This document shows, piece by piece, positions 52,959 through 60,609 of a stretch of 64,000 bases of DNA. Under the pieces are notes generated by a model, which was not told the DNA's origin, did no database searches, and worked only from the letters and a program-made list of their open reading frames with translations. Both the position numbers and the translations under genes were made by a program. Position 1 is the first letter of the stretch; each line of letters starts with the position of its first letter. Source of the stretch: Actinacidiphila paucisporea (GTDB lineage Bacteria; Actinomycetota; Actinomycetes; Streptomycetales; Streptomycetaceae); contig NZ_FRBI01000023.1 in NCBI RefSeq assembly GCF_900142575.1, positions 58,601 through 122,600 of the forward strand. Reading direction: 5' to 3'.

Positions 52959-54209
52959 ATGAGCAGGCATATATCTTTCGAACGGCTGCACAACTTCCGT
53001 GACCTCGGCGGTTACCCGACCGCCGACGGTCAGGTCGTGCGATGGGGACGGCTCTTCCGCTCCGACTCGCTCGGCAAACTCGGCGGGGCCGACTGGGACC
53101 GCTTTCTCGACCTGGGGGTCACCGCGGTCATCGACCTGCGGTACCCGTGGGAGATCGAGGCGAAAGGCCGGGTGCCCGAGCACCCGGCCTTCGCGTACCA
53201 CAACCTCAGCATCGAGCACCGGTTCTACGACCAGTCGTCGCAGGAGCCCGAGGTGCAGATCGGGCCCTACCTGGCCGAGCGCTACCTGGAGGTCGCGCAG
53301 GACGGCGTCAAGGAGATACGGCAGGCGCTGGACGTCATCGCCGCCCCGGACGCCGGCCCCGTGGTCTTCCACTGCGCCTCCGGCAAGGACCGCACCGGTC
53401 AACTCGCCGCCATGATCCTGGCCTTGCTGGGAGTGGCGGAGGACGTCATCGTCGAGGACTACGCCCTCACCGAACTGGCCACCGAGCGCCTGCTCACCGA
53501 CTGGCGCGCCGACCACGGCGGCGAGTCGCCGCGCTGGCCCGCATACCCCCACGCGCCCGCCGACGTCATGCGGCTCTTCCTCGCGTCGATGGCGCGGACG
53601 TACGGGTCCGTGCAGGCGTACGCGGCCGAGCAGTTGGGCGTCGACGCGGAGCTGATCGCCGCCCTGCGCCGCAACCTGCTCGAACCCGTGCTCGCCTTCC
53701 GCCGCGCCGACGATGCCGACCTGCCGGTCCTGGTCGGCCTGCGCGACGCCGCCGCCCGCTGGCAGCTCGCCCGCGGCATCGACCAGTGGCAGCCGGGCGA
53801 GCTGGGCGAGGACCACTTCCGCGCCCGCCTCGCCGACGGCGAGGTCTGGATCGCCACCCTCGGCCCCGACGGCCCGGTCGCCGGCGCCTGGGAGCTGTGG
53901 TGGCAGGACCCCGCGGCCTGGGGCACCAGGCCCGGCGCCGCCGGATACGTCCACCGCCTGATGACCGACCGCGCCACCGCCCCGCCCGGCACCGGCCGCC
54001 GCCTCCTCGCCGAGGCGGAACGCCGTATCGCCGAAGCGGGCCGCTCGCTGTGCCGCCTCGACTGCCTCGCCACCAACCCCGCCCTGCGCACCTACTACGA
54101 GGCGGCCGGCTACCAGGTCGTCGGCGAGCAGCCCGCGAAATCCGGCGCCCGCAAGGCCGCTTACGCGGTCACCCTGCTGGAGAAGCAGCTCACGCCGCAG
54201 CAGCCCTGA
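52959..54209 (+). CDS. Tyrosine phosphatase fused to a GNAT acetyltransferase
   Basis: A 416-residue two-domain protein. Residues 1-250 are a PTP of the DUF/Siw14-IphP type with the catalytic P-loop HCASGKDRTG (C139, R145) and an N-terminal RLHNFRDLGGYPTADG motif. Residues about 255-410 form a GNAT domain (FRRADDADLPVLVGLRDAAA near the start and TRPGAAGYVHRLMTDRATA around motif A). TAGGGT upstream suggests a leaderless message from ATG 52959. Fusing dephosphorylation and acetylation is unusual. Substrates unknown. Confidence 0.86.
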   Translation: MSRHISFERLHNFRDLGGYPTADGQVVRWGRLFRSDSLGKLGGADWDRFLDLGVTAVIDLRYPWEIEAKGRVPEHPAFAYHNLSIEHRFYDQSSQEPEVQIGPYLAERYLEVAQDGVKEIRQALDVIAAPDAGPVVFHCASGKDRTGQLAAMILALLGVAEDVIVEDYALTELATERLLTDWRADHGGESPRWPAYPHAPADVMRLFLASMARTYGSVQAYAAEQLGVDAELIAALRRNLLEPVLAFRRADDADLPVLVGLRDAAARWQLARGIDQWQPGELGEDHFRARLADGEVWIATLGPDGPVAGAWELWWQDPAAWGTRPGAAGYVHRLMTDRATAPPGTGRRLLAEAERRIAEAGRSLCRLDCLATNPALRTYYEAAGYQVVGEQPAKSGARKAAYAVTLLEKQLTPQQP

Positions 54210-54410
54210 GAACCGCCCACCGCGCCCGCCCTCCCGGCGGCGGAGTCACGAGGCCCGCCTCGTAGGCCGTGCTCACCCGGTGGACGCGGTCCCGGGCCTG
54301 CTGAAGAGGCGGGCCACGCTTCGCGGGGACGACGCTGACGGCCGGCCGGTCGGCGGCCTCGGCAGGGGACAGTCCGCGGCCGATGAGGGCGAGCACCTCG
54401 TGCGGCGCCC
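54190..54410 (-). pseudogene. Decayed LuxR-type response regulator C-terminus
   Basis: Minus-strand frame reads EVLALIGRGLSPAEAADRPA, then VSVVPAKRG and DRVHRVSTAYEAGLVTP, clearly the LuxR HTH of a NarL-type regulator but with key residues lost (SNAEIA to SPAEAA, ATVKTH region scrambled) and no receiver domain upstream. A stop codon interrupts the frame just above. A relic overlapping the end of the phosphatase-GNAT gene by 20 bases. Confidence 0.75.
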
Positions 54411-54509
54411 GGGGCGCCTACGCCGTCCGGTCCGTGGCCTGGGGCTCCTCCGGCGACCGGTGCCGGAGTCCGGGCAAATGCGGCGGAGACGGGCGGCATA
54501 ATTGGTCAG

Positions 54510-55007
54510 GTGAGCGAGATGACCAAGACCCGGCCGGAGGCCGGCCCGCTGCCGGAGGAGATCCGGTGGTTCGGCACGACATGGGTGGAGCACGACCGGG
54601 GCTACCGGTGGCGCAGGGCCGCCGTGGCGGCCGGGTCCCTGCTGGCCGCGGCGGCCGGCGCCTTCGTCCTGCGGCTCGGATTCCAGGGTCTGGCCGACGC
54701 CAAGATCGGCACCTTCGTCACCGCCATAGCCTTCGTCGGCTTCGCGGTGTGCAGCGTGCTGGCCTTCCAGCGCACCTGGAAGGGCTTCGGCGCCCGCCGC
54801 CCGGCCGGCCAGGCCAACGACAACCACAGCCTGTACGCGATCGGCTTCATCGGCGCCCTCCTGGCGTATTTCGTGCGCTCCCTCACCGAAGCCCCCGGCG
54901 AGGCCCTGCACCGCAGCGAGTACGAGGCGGCCCTCGCCCGGCAGGCGAGCCGCCCCAGGGGCGGCAAGGGCAGGGGCGGCAAGGCCAAGCGCGGGCCCAA
55001 GCGCTAG
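54510..55007 (+). CDS. Hypothetical membrane protein
   Basis: A 165-residue protein with about three membrane helices (AAVAAGSLLAAAAGAFVLRL, TFVTAIAFVGFAVCSVLAFQ, YAIGFIGALLAYFVRSL) and a basic, Gly/Lys/Arg-rich C-terminal tail after LARQASRPRG. Start GTG 54510. A CATAATT element just before it could be a -10. No family recognised. It marks the left side of the accessory patch. Confidence 0.66.
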   Translation: MSEMTKTRPEAGPLPEEIRWFGTTWVEHDRGYRWRRAAVAAGSLLAAAAGAFVLRLGFQGLADAKIGTFVTAIAFVGFAVCSVLAFQRTWKGFGARRPAGQANDNHSLYAIGFIGALLAYFVRSLTEAPGEALHRSEYEAALARQASRPRGGKGRGGKAKRGPKR

Positions 55008-55258
55008 AGCCGCACCAAGACCAGCGGCGTGGCGCTGCTCCAGCACCCGCAGGTGGGCCCGCTGGTGCACTTCTTCGCGGCGATCGTGTCGCGGATGGAT
55101 GAGGTCGAGCAGGTCCGGCTGCTGGGACTGCTGCGGGTGTCCGCGAGTCCAAGCGCAACCACATCGACCAGGCGTACCGCGAGCTCGGCCGGGTCATGAG
55201 GACGACCGTGCTCCTCAGGCTCCTCTCGGAAGACCCGCAGATGGTCAAGGGTTCTGGC
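55008..55258 (+). pseudogene. Relic of a Tn3-family transposase
   Basis: Forward frames give ALLQHPQVGPLVHFFAAIVS in one frame and, after a shift near 55150, NHIDQAYRELGRVMRTTVLL continuing RLLSEDPQMVK. The second part matches the conserved AYRELGRVxRTxxLLRYLS block of Tn3-type DDE transposases. Frameshifted, truncated and without the catalytic core, so inactive. It ends where the TetR gene of the other strand begins. Confidence 0.72.
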
Positions 55259-55859
55259 TGCGATCTTGTTTCGCCGTTGTGTTCCTGCTCGGCGCCAGGG
55301 TCAGCATGCCGTCCATGGTCAGTGCTACGAGTCGGTCCGCCTGCTCGGGGGGCATGTGATCACGGGTCCAGGCGGCGGCGTTCATCAGGGCGAAGATGTC
55401 GGCGCCGGTCACGTCCTGGCGCAGGGCGCCGGCTGCTCGGGCACTGGCGATCAACTGATCACTAATTTCTGTCATGTGCACGCAAGAGGCGTGGAGTTCG
55501 GACTCCTGGTCGCCCAGGCCGTCGGCCAGCACGGCGGCCAGCCCCTGGTAGGCGGCCGCGTGCTCGACCACCGCGTACACCCACCGGATGAGCGCCTGCT
55601 GGGGCGAGGAGCTGGTGAGCAGTTCCTGCCCGTGGTCGAAAAGGGCCTGGTTGCGCTCGCGCAGCAGTGAGCCGACGAGGGCGCGGCGGTTGGGGAAATG
55701 GCCGTACAGCGTGCCGATCGCGACGCCGGCCCGCCGGGCGATGCCCTCCAGGGGCGCGTCCGTGCCCTCTTGGCGGAAGACCACGTCGGCCTCGGCCAGT
55801 AGGCGATCACGGTTGCGCCGAGCGTCGGCACGCGGTCGGCGGGGCGGGGGCTCGGTCAT
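55245..55859 (-). CDS. TetR-family regulator (divergent from NmrA-type gene)
   Basis: A 204-residue repressor. HTH: LLAEADVVFRQEGTDAPLEG and IARRAGVAIGTLYGHFPNRR (about residues 20-58). C-terminal domain of the TetR_C_33/SBD type (DQESELHASCVHMTEISDQL). Its 3' end overlaps the Tn3 relic, so the final residues may have come from the insertion. ATG 55857-55859 with GGAG-like ribosome site upstream. Regulates the divergent NAD(P)-binding gene, judging by the duplicated operator. Confidence 0.88.
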   Translation of the reverse strand: MTEPPPRRPRADARRNRDRLLAEADVVFRQEGTDAPLEGIARRAGVAIGTLYGHFPNRRALVGSLLRERNQALFDHGQELLTSSSPQQALIRWVYAVVEHAAAYQGLAAVLADGLGDQESELHASCVHMTEISDQLIASARAAGALRQDVTGADIFALMNAAAWTRDHMPPEQADRLVALTMDGMLTLAPSRNTTAKQDRSQNP

Positions 55860-55880
55860 CTTCTTCGCTCCTTGCTAATT

Positions 55881-55925
55881 CGAGGCGACCTCATGTTAAC
55901 TCTTTTCGAGGCCCCCTCAGGTTAG
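55881..55925. promoter_or_regulatory. Duplicated operator in TetR/NmrA promoter region
   Basis: CGAGGCGACCTCATGTTAA (55881-55899) and CGAGGCCCCCTCAGGTTAG (55907-55925) are direct repeats 26 bases apart in the divergent promoter. Two TetR half-sites or two operators. AT content is higher than around. Confidence 0.55.
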
Positions 55926-55961
55926 TGCTCCGGGGCCGATGTACCCGTTGAGAGGACTTAC

Positions 55962-56843
55962 GTGATCTTGGTGACGGGAGCCACCGGCTCCATCGGCAGG
56001 TCCTTGGTACGCCAGTTGCGCCAGGACGGCGCGGCATTTCGGGCGCTGGTCCGCGACGAGGCCAAGGGGCGGGCGCTGGGCTGCGATGTCGTCGTCGGCG
56101 ACTTCGACGACCCGAATTCGATAGCCGCGGCGCTCGTTGGCGCGGACCGGCTGTTCCTCAACAGCGCCGGCGCCCAGCCGCTGGACGGGGAGCAGCCGAT
56201 GATCCGTCAGCAGAAGACCGTGATCGACGCGGCGCGCCGGGCCGGCGTCACGCACGTGGTGAAGGTGTCGGTCTGGCAGGCTCGCCAGGGGGCGAAGCTC
56301 GCCCAGGGGGCACACTGGGAAATCGAGGAGTACCTGAGGGCGTCCGGTCTCACGTGGTCGCTGCTGCAGCCCGCCGGCTTCATGCAGAACATCATCGCGC
56401 CGGAGGCATTCACCCCTGACGGAAACCTGATCGGCCGCTACGGCGACGCTCCCGTCGCCCACATCGACTGCCACGACATCGCCGGCTGCGCGGCCGTCCT
56501 GCTGGCAGGGCCGCTGGGCGAGGGCAGGACTTTCGTCCTTACCGGCCCTGCGGCGCTCACCGACGCCGAGATCGCCGACAAGATCTCGTCCGCGCTGGGT
56601 CGGCCCGTGGGTCGTACGGAACTGCCCCCCGACTCGCTGGCCGCCGCCGTAAAGTCCCAGGGCCTGCCGCCCCAATTTGCCGAGGATCTCGCCTTCCTGG
56701 TCAAGGAGGTCGCCGCCGGAGCTCAGGCCACGACCACGACCACGGTCCGCGATATCACCGGCCGGCCAGCTCGCACATTCGACGAGTTCCTGGCAGCCAA
56801 CCTGCAATCCTTGCGGGCCGTCGCTGTTCCACCGACACCCTGA
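55962..56843 (+). CDS. NmrA/atypical SDR NAD(P)-binding protein
   Basis: A 293-residue Rossmann protein: MILVTGATGSIGRSLVRQLR binds NAD(P), then VVVGDFDDPNSIAAALVGAD and LQPAGFMQNI, the NmrA-like pattern of redox sensors and NAD(P)H-dependent quinone/azoreductase-type enzymes. The SDR catalytic Tyr-Lys is not obvious, typical of atypical SDRs. GTG 55962. Divergent from the TetR gene, so inducible. Part of the accessory patch. Confidence 0.88.
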   Translation: MILVTGATGSIGRSLVRQLRQDGAAFRALVRDEAKGRALGCDVVVGDFDDPNSIAAALVGADRLFLNSAGAQPLDGEQPMIRQQKTVIDAARRAGVTHVVKVSVWQARQGAKLAQGAHWEIEEYLRASGLTWSLLQPAGFMQNIIAPEAFTPDGNLIGRYGDAPVAHIDCHDIAGCAAVLLAGPLGEGRTFVLTGPAALTDAEIADKISSALGRPVGRTELPPDSLAAAVKSQGLPPQFAEDLAFLVKEVAAGAQATTTTTVRDITGRPARTFDEFLAANLQSLRAVAVPPTP

Positions 56844-56875
56844 GTGCCCCAACTCGGTGATTCCGGACGCAAATC

Positions 56876-57169
56876 GTGAACCGCCTGTCCTATCGCCGGG
56901 CGGAGGAGATCTTCGAGGAGAACACCCGGCTGCTGGCCAACCCCCTCACCCGCGAGGAGGACATCGAGGAGCTGGAGGGCTTCACGCTGCACCGGCTACG
57001 GCACTCCGCGCTGACGCACGATGCCGAGCGGAGCATCTCCACCCCGATGCTGCTGGCCCGCTCCCGCCACGCCTCCGTCCGCTCCTTGGAGCGGTACGCC
57101 CGCCCCAGCGTCGACTCGGTTGCAGCCCACGTCGCCGCATCCGACCCGGCCGCCCGCCGCCGGGGCTGA
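56876..57169 (+). pseudogene. C-terminal fragment of a tyrosine recombinase/integrase
   Basis: A 97-residue frame showing FTLHRLRHSALTHDAERS and LLARSRHASVRSLERYA: the catalytic HxxR, second His/Lys region and nucleophile Tyr of a tyrosine recombinase. The N-terminal part of the catalytic domain and its first Arg are missing. Either a decayed integrase or transposon recombinase (the RAEEIFEENTRLLANPL part is typical of Streptomyces transposon recombinases). Inactive by itself. Confidence 0.78.
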
Positions 57170-57284
57170 TCACAGCTCGCTACGGCACGTTTCCGGTGTA
57201 TTCCGGTTGGTCTCCCACCTGACCCCCGGGCAGGGGGAGGGCAGGACCGCGCCCATTGCCACGCCGCCGCCTATGGCCGGGGAT

Positions 57285-57356
57285 CGGCATATTGCCGAGG
57301 GCCGGCACACTGCCAAAGCTCGGCATATTGCCGCGGGCCGGCATATTGCCGAGGGC
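57285..57356. repeat. Four 18-bp tandem repeats with internal dyads
   Basis: Consensus CGGCATATTGCCGAGGGC, exactly 18 bases per unit at 57285, 57303, 57321 and 57339; units 1, 3 and 4 differ by at most one base, unit 2 at several. Each contains the dyad CGGCA-TAT-TGCCG. Located between the integrase relic and a membrane protein gene (gap 57170-57383). Confidence 0.85.
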
Positions 57357-57383
57357 CGGCCCGCCCCACCGCGGCGGTAGCCG

Positions 57384-57851
57384 CTACTTGCGGGACGCCC
57401 CGACCACGCCGACCGCGCCCACCACGGCCGCGACCACGGCGCCGTGCCACAGCCCCGTCCACAGGGTGCTGAAGAAGCCCTGGCTGGTCAGCGCCTGCCG
57501 GATGACGAGGTCGCTGAGGAACATCAGCCCGGCCGGCACCGCGGCCACCTGCCACGGGTGCGAGCGGGCCCAGCGCCGCAGGCGCCGGTCGCGGCCGGAG
57601 CCGTGCGAGGAATAGCCGAGCACCGCGCCGGAACCGCCGACGCAGAAGAAGAGCAGGGCCGCGACCGAGATCGCGCCGGACAGGATGCCGAGGCCGAAGT
57701 GCCCGTGCACCAGGTGCAGCGCGAGCGACACGCCGCCGCCGAGCGCGCCGACGGCGGCCGCGGGCCGCCAGGGGCCGAGGGTCGCGGACGCCACGGCCAA
57801 TTGCCGCTTCTCCGCGCCGGAAACAGCGATTTCACGGGATGAACGACTCAT
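57384..57851 (-). CDS. Hypothetical membrane protein
   Basis: A 155-residue protein with about four membrane helices (AAAVGALGGGVSLALHLVHG, LGILSGAISVAALLFFCVGG, HPWQVAAVPAGLMFLSDLVI, WTGLWHGAVVAAVVGAVGVV) and a short basic loop DRRLRRWARSHPW. ATG 57849-57851 is chosen over longer forms by helix pattern. No family recognised. Probably an inner membrane protein of unknown function. Its 3' end lies next to the 18-bp repeats. Confidence 0.68.
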   Translation of the reverse strand: MSRSSREIAVSGAEKRQLAVASATLGPWRPAAAVGALGGGVSLALHLVHGHFGLGILSGAISVAALLFFCVGGSGAVLGYSSHGSGRDRRLRRWARSHPWQVAAVPAGLMFLSDLVIRQALTSQGFFSTLWTGLWHGAVVAAVVGAVGVVGASRK

Positions 57852-57900
57852 ACCGCAACGGTCCCCCCGGACCACCTGCAAAGCCATAGGGGATGACCCT

Positions 57901-57929
57901 GACCCGCCCCCCATGCCCCGGGGCGGGTC
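57901..57929 (-). terminator. Hairpin after the SDR gene; REP-like copy nearby
   Basis: GACCCGCCCC (57901-57910) pairs with GGGGCGGGTC (57920-57929). It is downstream of the minus-strand SDR/TetR pair and upstream of the membrane protein gene. The following 57953-57981 stretch is a degenerate copy of the GCGCGGGGAAC dispersed element. Confidence 0.5.
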
Positions 57930-58083
57930 CCTCGCGCAGGGGGAGGCGCCAGGAGGCGCGGGGAACGGCACGCGCCAGCCGACTGCCGGCCGGCGGACCG
58001 GGCACGGATCGGACGGCGGCGACGTGCGGCCTGTCCCGGGGGCACCGCCCGGACGAAGCCCCGCGGCCTCTCCGGCGTTGGAC

Positions 58084-59022
58084 CTAGAGCGGGCCGTGCT
58101 CCGCGGCCAGGTTCCGCGCCCAGTGCGCGGCCCAGTCCGGCTGCGTCCCGTCGGTGTCGGTGAAGCCGTAGTCCTTGTACAGCTCCCAGGTCGCGAGCGC
58201 CTGCCCGGTCCTGGCCGGCACGTCCGGGTCGGCGGCCAGCGCGGCGACCGCCCGTCCCAGATAGGCCGGGCTCTCGGAGTAGGCGAAGTTCGGGTCCTTC
58301 GCGGCCCCGTCCCGCCAGTTCGCCTCGGTCACCCCGAAGCCGTCGAGCATCGCCTCGGAGCGCAGGAAGCCGGGCGTCACGGCGACCGCCGTGACCCCGT
58401 GCGGCCGCAGTTCGGCGGCCTGCGCGACCGCGAGCCTGATCACCGCGGACTTGGCGAGGTCGTAGAAGAAGGAGCCCCGGTAGCGGGCGGTGTTGCCGTC
58501 GGTCACCTCCACCACCAGGCCGCGCCCGCGCGCGACCAGCAGCGGCAGCGCGTAACGGCTGGTGATGACGTGCGTCTCGACCGCCTGCCGCAGCAGCCGC
58601 AGCCCGCGGTCGAGGTCCTGCTCCCACAGCGGGTGCTCCCAGTCGGTGAGCGGGTCGCCGCCCCAGACGCAGTTGACCAGCACGTCGAGCCGGCCGTCCT
58701 GCTCGGCCGCGATCCGCGCGACCAGCGCCCGTACGTCCTCGGGGTCGCTGTGGTCGGCGCGTACGGCGATGCCCAGGCCGCCGGCGGCCGTGACCTGCTC
58801 CGCGGTCTCCTCGACGGTCTCCCGCCGGGCCAGGTCGGAGGGCCCCGACGTACGGCTGCTGCGCCCGGTCACGTAGACCGTCGCCCCCGCGGCACCCAGC
58901 TCCACGGCGATGCCCCGCCCGCCGCCCCGCGTACCCCCGGCGACCAGCGCCACCCTGCCCGCCAGCGGCCGGGTGCCCGTGGCCGTGTCCCTGCTCAGGC
59001 TGCTGGCCGTGTCCGTGGTCAT
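58084..59022 (-). CDS. SDR-family oxidoreductase
   Basis: A 312-residue short-chain dehydrogenase/reductase. Cofactor site VALVAGGTRGGGRGIAVELG (about residues 24-43), then VLVNCVWGG (Asn-rich NAG position) and the active-site YDLAKSAVIRL with Tyr-x3-Lys. Longer than a typical SDR by a C-terminal extension (YKDYGFTDTDGTQPDWAAHW). Its ATG overlaps the TetR stop (ATGA), so it is coupled to the regulator. Substrate unknown. Confidence 0.9.
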   Translation of the reverse strand: MTTDTASSLSRDTATGTRPLAGRVALVAGGTRGGGRGIAVELGAAGATVYVTGRSSRTSGPSDLARRETVEETAEQVTAAGGLGIAVRADHSDPEDVRALVARIAAEQDGRLDVLVNCVWGGDPLTDWEHPLWEQDLDRGLRLLRQAVETHVITSRYALPLLVARGRGLVVEVTDGNTARYRGSFFYDLAKSAVIRLAVAQAAELRPHGVTAVAVTPGFLRSEAMLDGFGVTEANWRDGAAKDPNFAYSESPAYLGRAVAALAADPDVPARTGQALATWELYKDYGFTDTDGTQPDWAAHWARNLAAEHGPL

Positions 59023-59633
59023 ACGTCCTCCCGTGATGTCGTACGTCCGTCGGTGTGCGGTGCGAGAACCGCCGCGATCTCCCGTTCGAGCCGTCGCGCG
59101 AGCGTGCCGTCACGGTCCAGCGCCCAGGTCAGCCCGGCCCCCGCGACCACCGCCTGCACGGTCGCGGCGAGCGCGGCCGGGTCGGTGCCGGCCCGCAGCT
59201 CACCGGCCGCGGCCGCCTCCGCCAGCAGTTCGGCGTAGGCGGCGCCCTGCGCCCGGTGCACCGCGAGCGCGTGCGCGTGGAGCTCGGGGTCGGCGAGATC
59301 GGCGCACAGGAAGGCCAGGTGGTTGGCGTAGCGGGCAGGGGAGTCGAGGGCGCCGGTCGTCCTGACGGCCAGTGCGGTCAGGGCGGCGAGCGCCGAGCCG
59401 TGGTCGGCCCGCGTCCGGGTGGCGAGGTCGCCGGCGTCGCGTGCGGACCGCTCGGCGAGGGCGAGCAGCAGCCCGCGCTTGGAGCCGAAGCGCTGCACGA
59501 CCGTGCCGGGGACCAGCCCGACCTCCCCGGCGACCGCGGCGAGCGTGAACCCGGCGGGCCCGTCCCGCCCGATCACCTCGACGGCGGCGCGCAGGATCAC
59601 GTCGTCGCCGACCCCGCGGGGGCGTCCGGCCAT
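59019..59633 (-). CDS. TetR-family regulator of the ABC exporter locus
   Basis: A 204-residue repressor: VILRAAVEVIGRDGPAGFTL and VAGEVGLVPGTVVQRFGSKR form the HTH. C-terminal TetR_C domain. ATG 59631-59633 behind AGGAGG; longer forms are not supported. It is co-transcribed with the SDR gene and divergent from the ABC exporter genes. The AT-rich operators at 59693 and 59766 share the AATAAA/TTTATT core, suggesting it binds both. Confidence 0.92.
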   Translation of the reverse strand: MAGRPRGVGDDVILRAAVEVIGRDGPAGFTLAAVAGEVGLVPGTVVQRFGSKRGLLLALAERSARDAGDLATRTRADHGSALAALTALAVRTTGALDSPARYANHLAFLCADLADPELHAHALAVHRAQGAAYAELLAEAAAAGELRAGTDPAALAATVQAVVAGAGLTWALDRDGTLARRLEREIAAVLAPHTDGRTTSREDV

Positions 59634-59692
59634 GGGGACCTCCTGGTCGCGCCCGCGGTTGCCGCCCCGGCGGGCGGCTGCGGGCGGCAGCA

Positions 59693-59718
59693 TTAATAAA
59701 TGCCCGTTCATTTATTAA
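59693..59718. promoter_or_regulatory. Operator 1: AT-rich inverted repeat before tetR
   Basis: TTAATAAATG-CCCGTT-CATTTATTAA, 10-base perfect arms, 60 bases before the TetR start. Probable autoregulatory TetR operator. Confidence 0.7.
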
Positions 59719-59749
59719 ACCACCCGTTCGAGTGTCCCCGCGAACGGGC

Positions 59750-59778
59750 TTGACGCGACGGCCCCCCGGGTGTTTATT
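59750..59778 (+). promoter_or_regulatory. Promoter of the ABC exporter operon
   Basis: TTGACG (59750-59755), 17-base spacer, TTTATT (59773-59778). The start codon 59785 follows 7 bases later, so the transcript would be leaderless. The -10 lies inside operator 2. Confidence 0.6.
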
Positions 59779-59803
59779 CATCCCATGATGAATAAACACC
59801 CGG
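59766..59803. promoter_or_regulatory. Operator 2: 17-base perfect inverted repeat over promoter and start codon
   Basis: Arms 59766-59782 and 59787-59803 are perfectly complementary around a 4-base centre, with core TTTATTCATC / GATGAATAAA. It covers the -10 and the first codons of the ABC ATPase, so a bound TetR would block transcription; a hairpin in the mRNA could also form. Confidence 0.72.
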
Positions 59804-60609
59804 AACCCGCCGTCGAGGCGGCCGGCCTCCGCGTCGTCCGGGGCGGCCGCACCGTGCTCGACGACCTCACCTTCGCGATCCCGCGCGGGCAGATCACCGG
59901 CCTGCTCGGGCCGAGCGGCTGCGGCAAATCCACCCTCATGCGGGCCGTCGTCGGCTCCCAGGCGCAGGTCACCGGCACCCTCACCGTCCTCGGCCGCCCC
60001 GCGGGCCACCGCACCCTGCGGCCCGAGGTCGGCTACGTCACCCAGGCGCCCTCCGTCTACGCCGACCTCACCGCCCGGCAGAACCTGGACTACTACGCCG
60101 CCGTCCTCGGTATCCACCGCCGCGACCGCCCCGCCACGGTCGACCGCACCCTGCGCGACGTCGACCTCACCTCGCACGCCGACGCCCTGACTGGCACCCT
60201 GTCCGGCGGCCAGCGCGGCCGGGTCTCGCTGGCCGTCGCCCTGCTCGGCGAGCCCGAACTCCTCGTGCTCGACGAACCCACCGTCGGCCTCGACCCGGTA
60301 CTGCGCCGCGACCTGTGGCGGCTCTTCCACCGCCTCACCGAGGAACGCGGCGCGACCGTCCTGGTCTCCTCGCACGTCATGGACGAAGCCGAACGCTGCC
60401 ACCGCCTGCTTCTCCTGCGCGACGGCCGACTGCTCGCCGACGACACCCCCGACGCGCTGCGCCGCAGCACCGCGTCCTACACCGTCGAGGACGCCTTCCT
60501 CCACCTGGTCGACCAGGCCGACGCGGCCGAGCGCGAAGGCACCGCCGACGCGAAAAACTCGACCGGCCCCCACGACACCGCAGCTCCCACGGAGGCGACC
60601 CCGTCATGA
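59785..60609 (+). CDS. ABC transporter ATP-binding protein (DrrA-type exporter)
   Basis: A 274-residue ATPase. Walker A GPSGCGKST (42-50), Q-loop VTQAPSVYADL, signature LSGGQRGRVSLA, Walker B LLVLDEPTVGLD, switch His in SSHVMDEA. C-terminal Asp/Glu-rich tail. The second ATG (59788) is also possible. The stop overlaps the permease ATG (ATGA). Resembles daunorubicin-resistance DrrA-type exporters. Controlled by the divergent TetR. Confidence 0.94.
   Translation: MMNKHPEPAVEAAGLRVVRGGRTVLDDLTFAIPRGQITGLLGPSGCGKSTLMRAVVGSQAQVTGTLTVLGRPAGHRTLRPEVGYVTQAPSVYADLTARQNLDYYAAVLGIHRRDRPATVDRTLRDVDLTSHADALTGTLSGGQRGRVSLAVALLGEPELLVLDEPTVGLDPVLRRDLWRLFHRLTEERGATVLVSSHVMDEAERCHRLLLLRDGRLLADDTPDALRRSTASYTVEDAFLHLVDQADAAEREGTADAKNSTGPHDTAAPTEATPS

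Noticed and set aside
54510..55007. Prophage or transposon gene
   Set aside because: Coding bias and membrane topology look ordinary, with no phage hallmark.
57256..57380. Short secreted or repeat protein encoded by the 18-bp repeats
   Set aside because: No ribosome site, no homologous domain, and both forward frames are equally repetitive.
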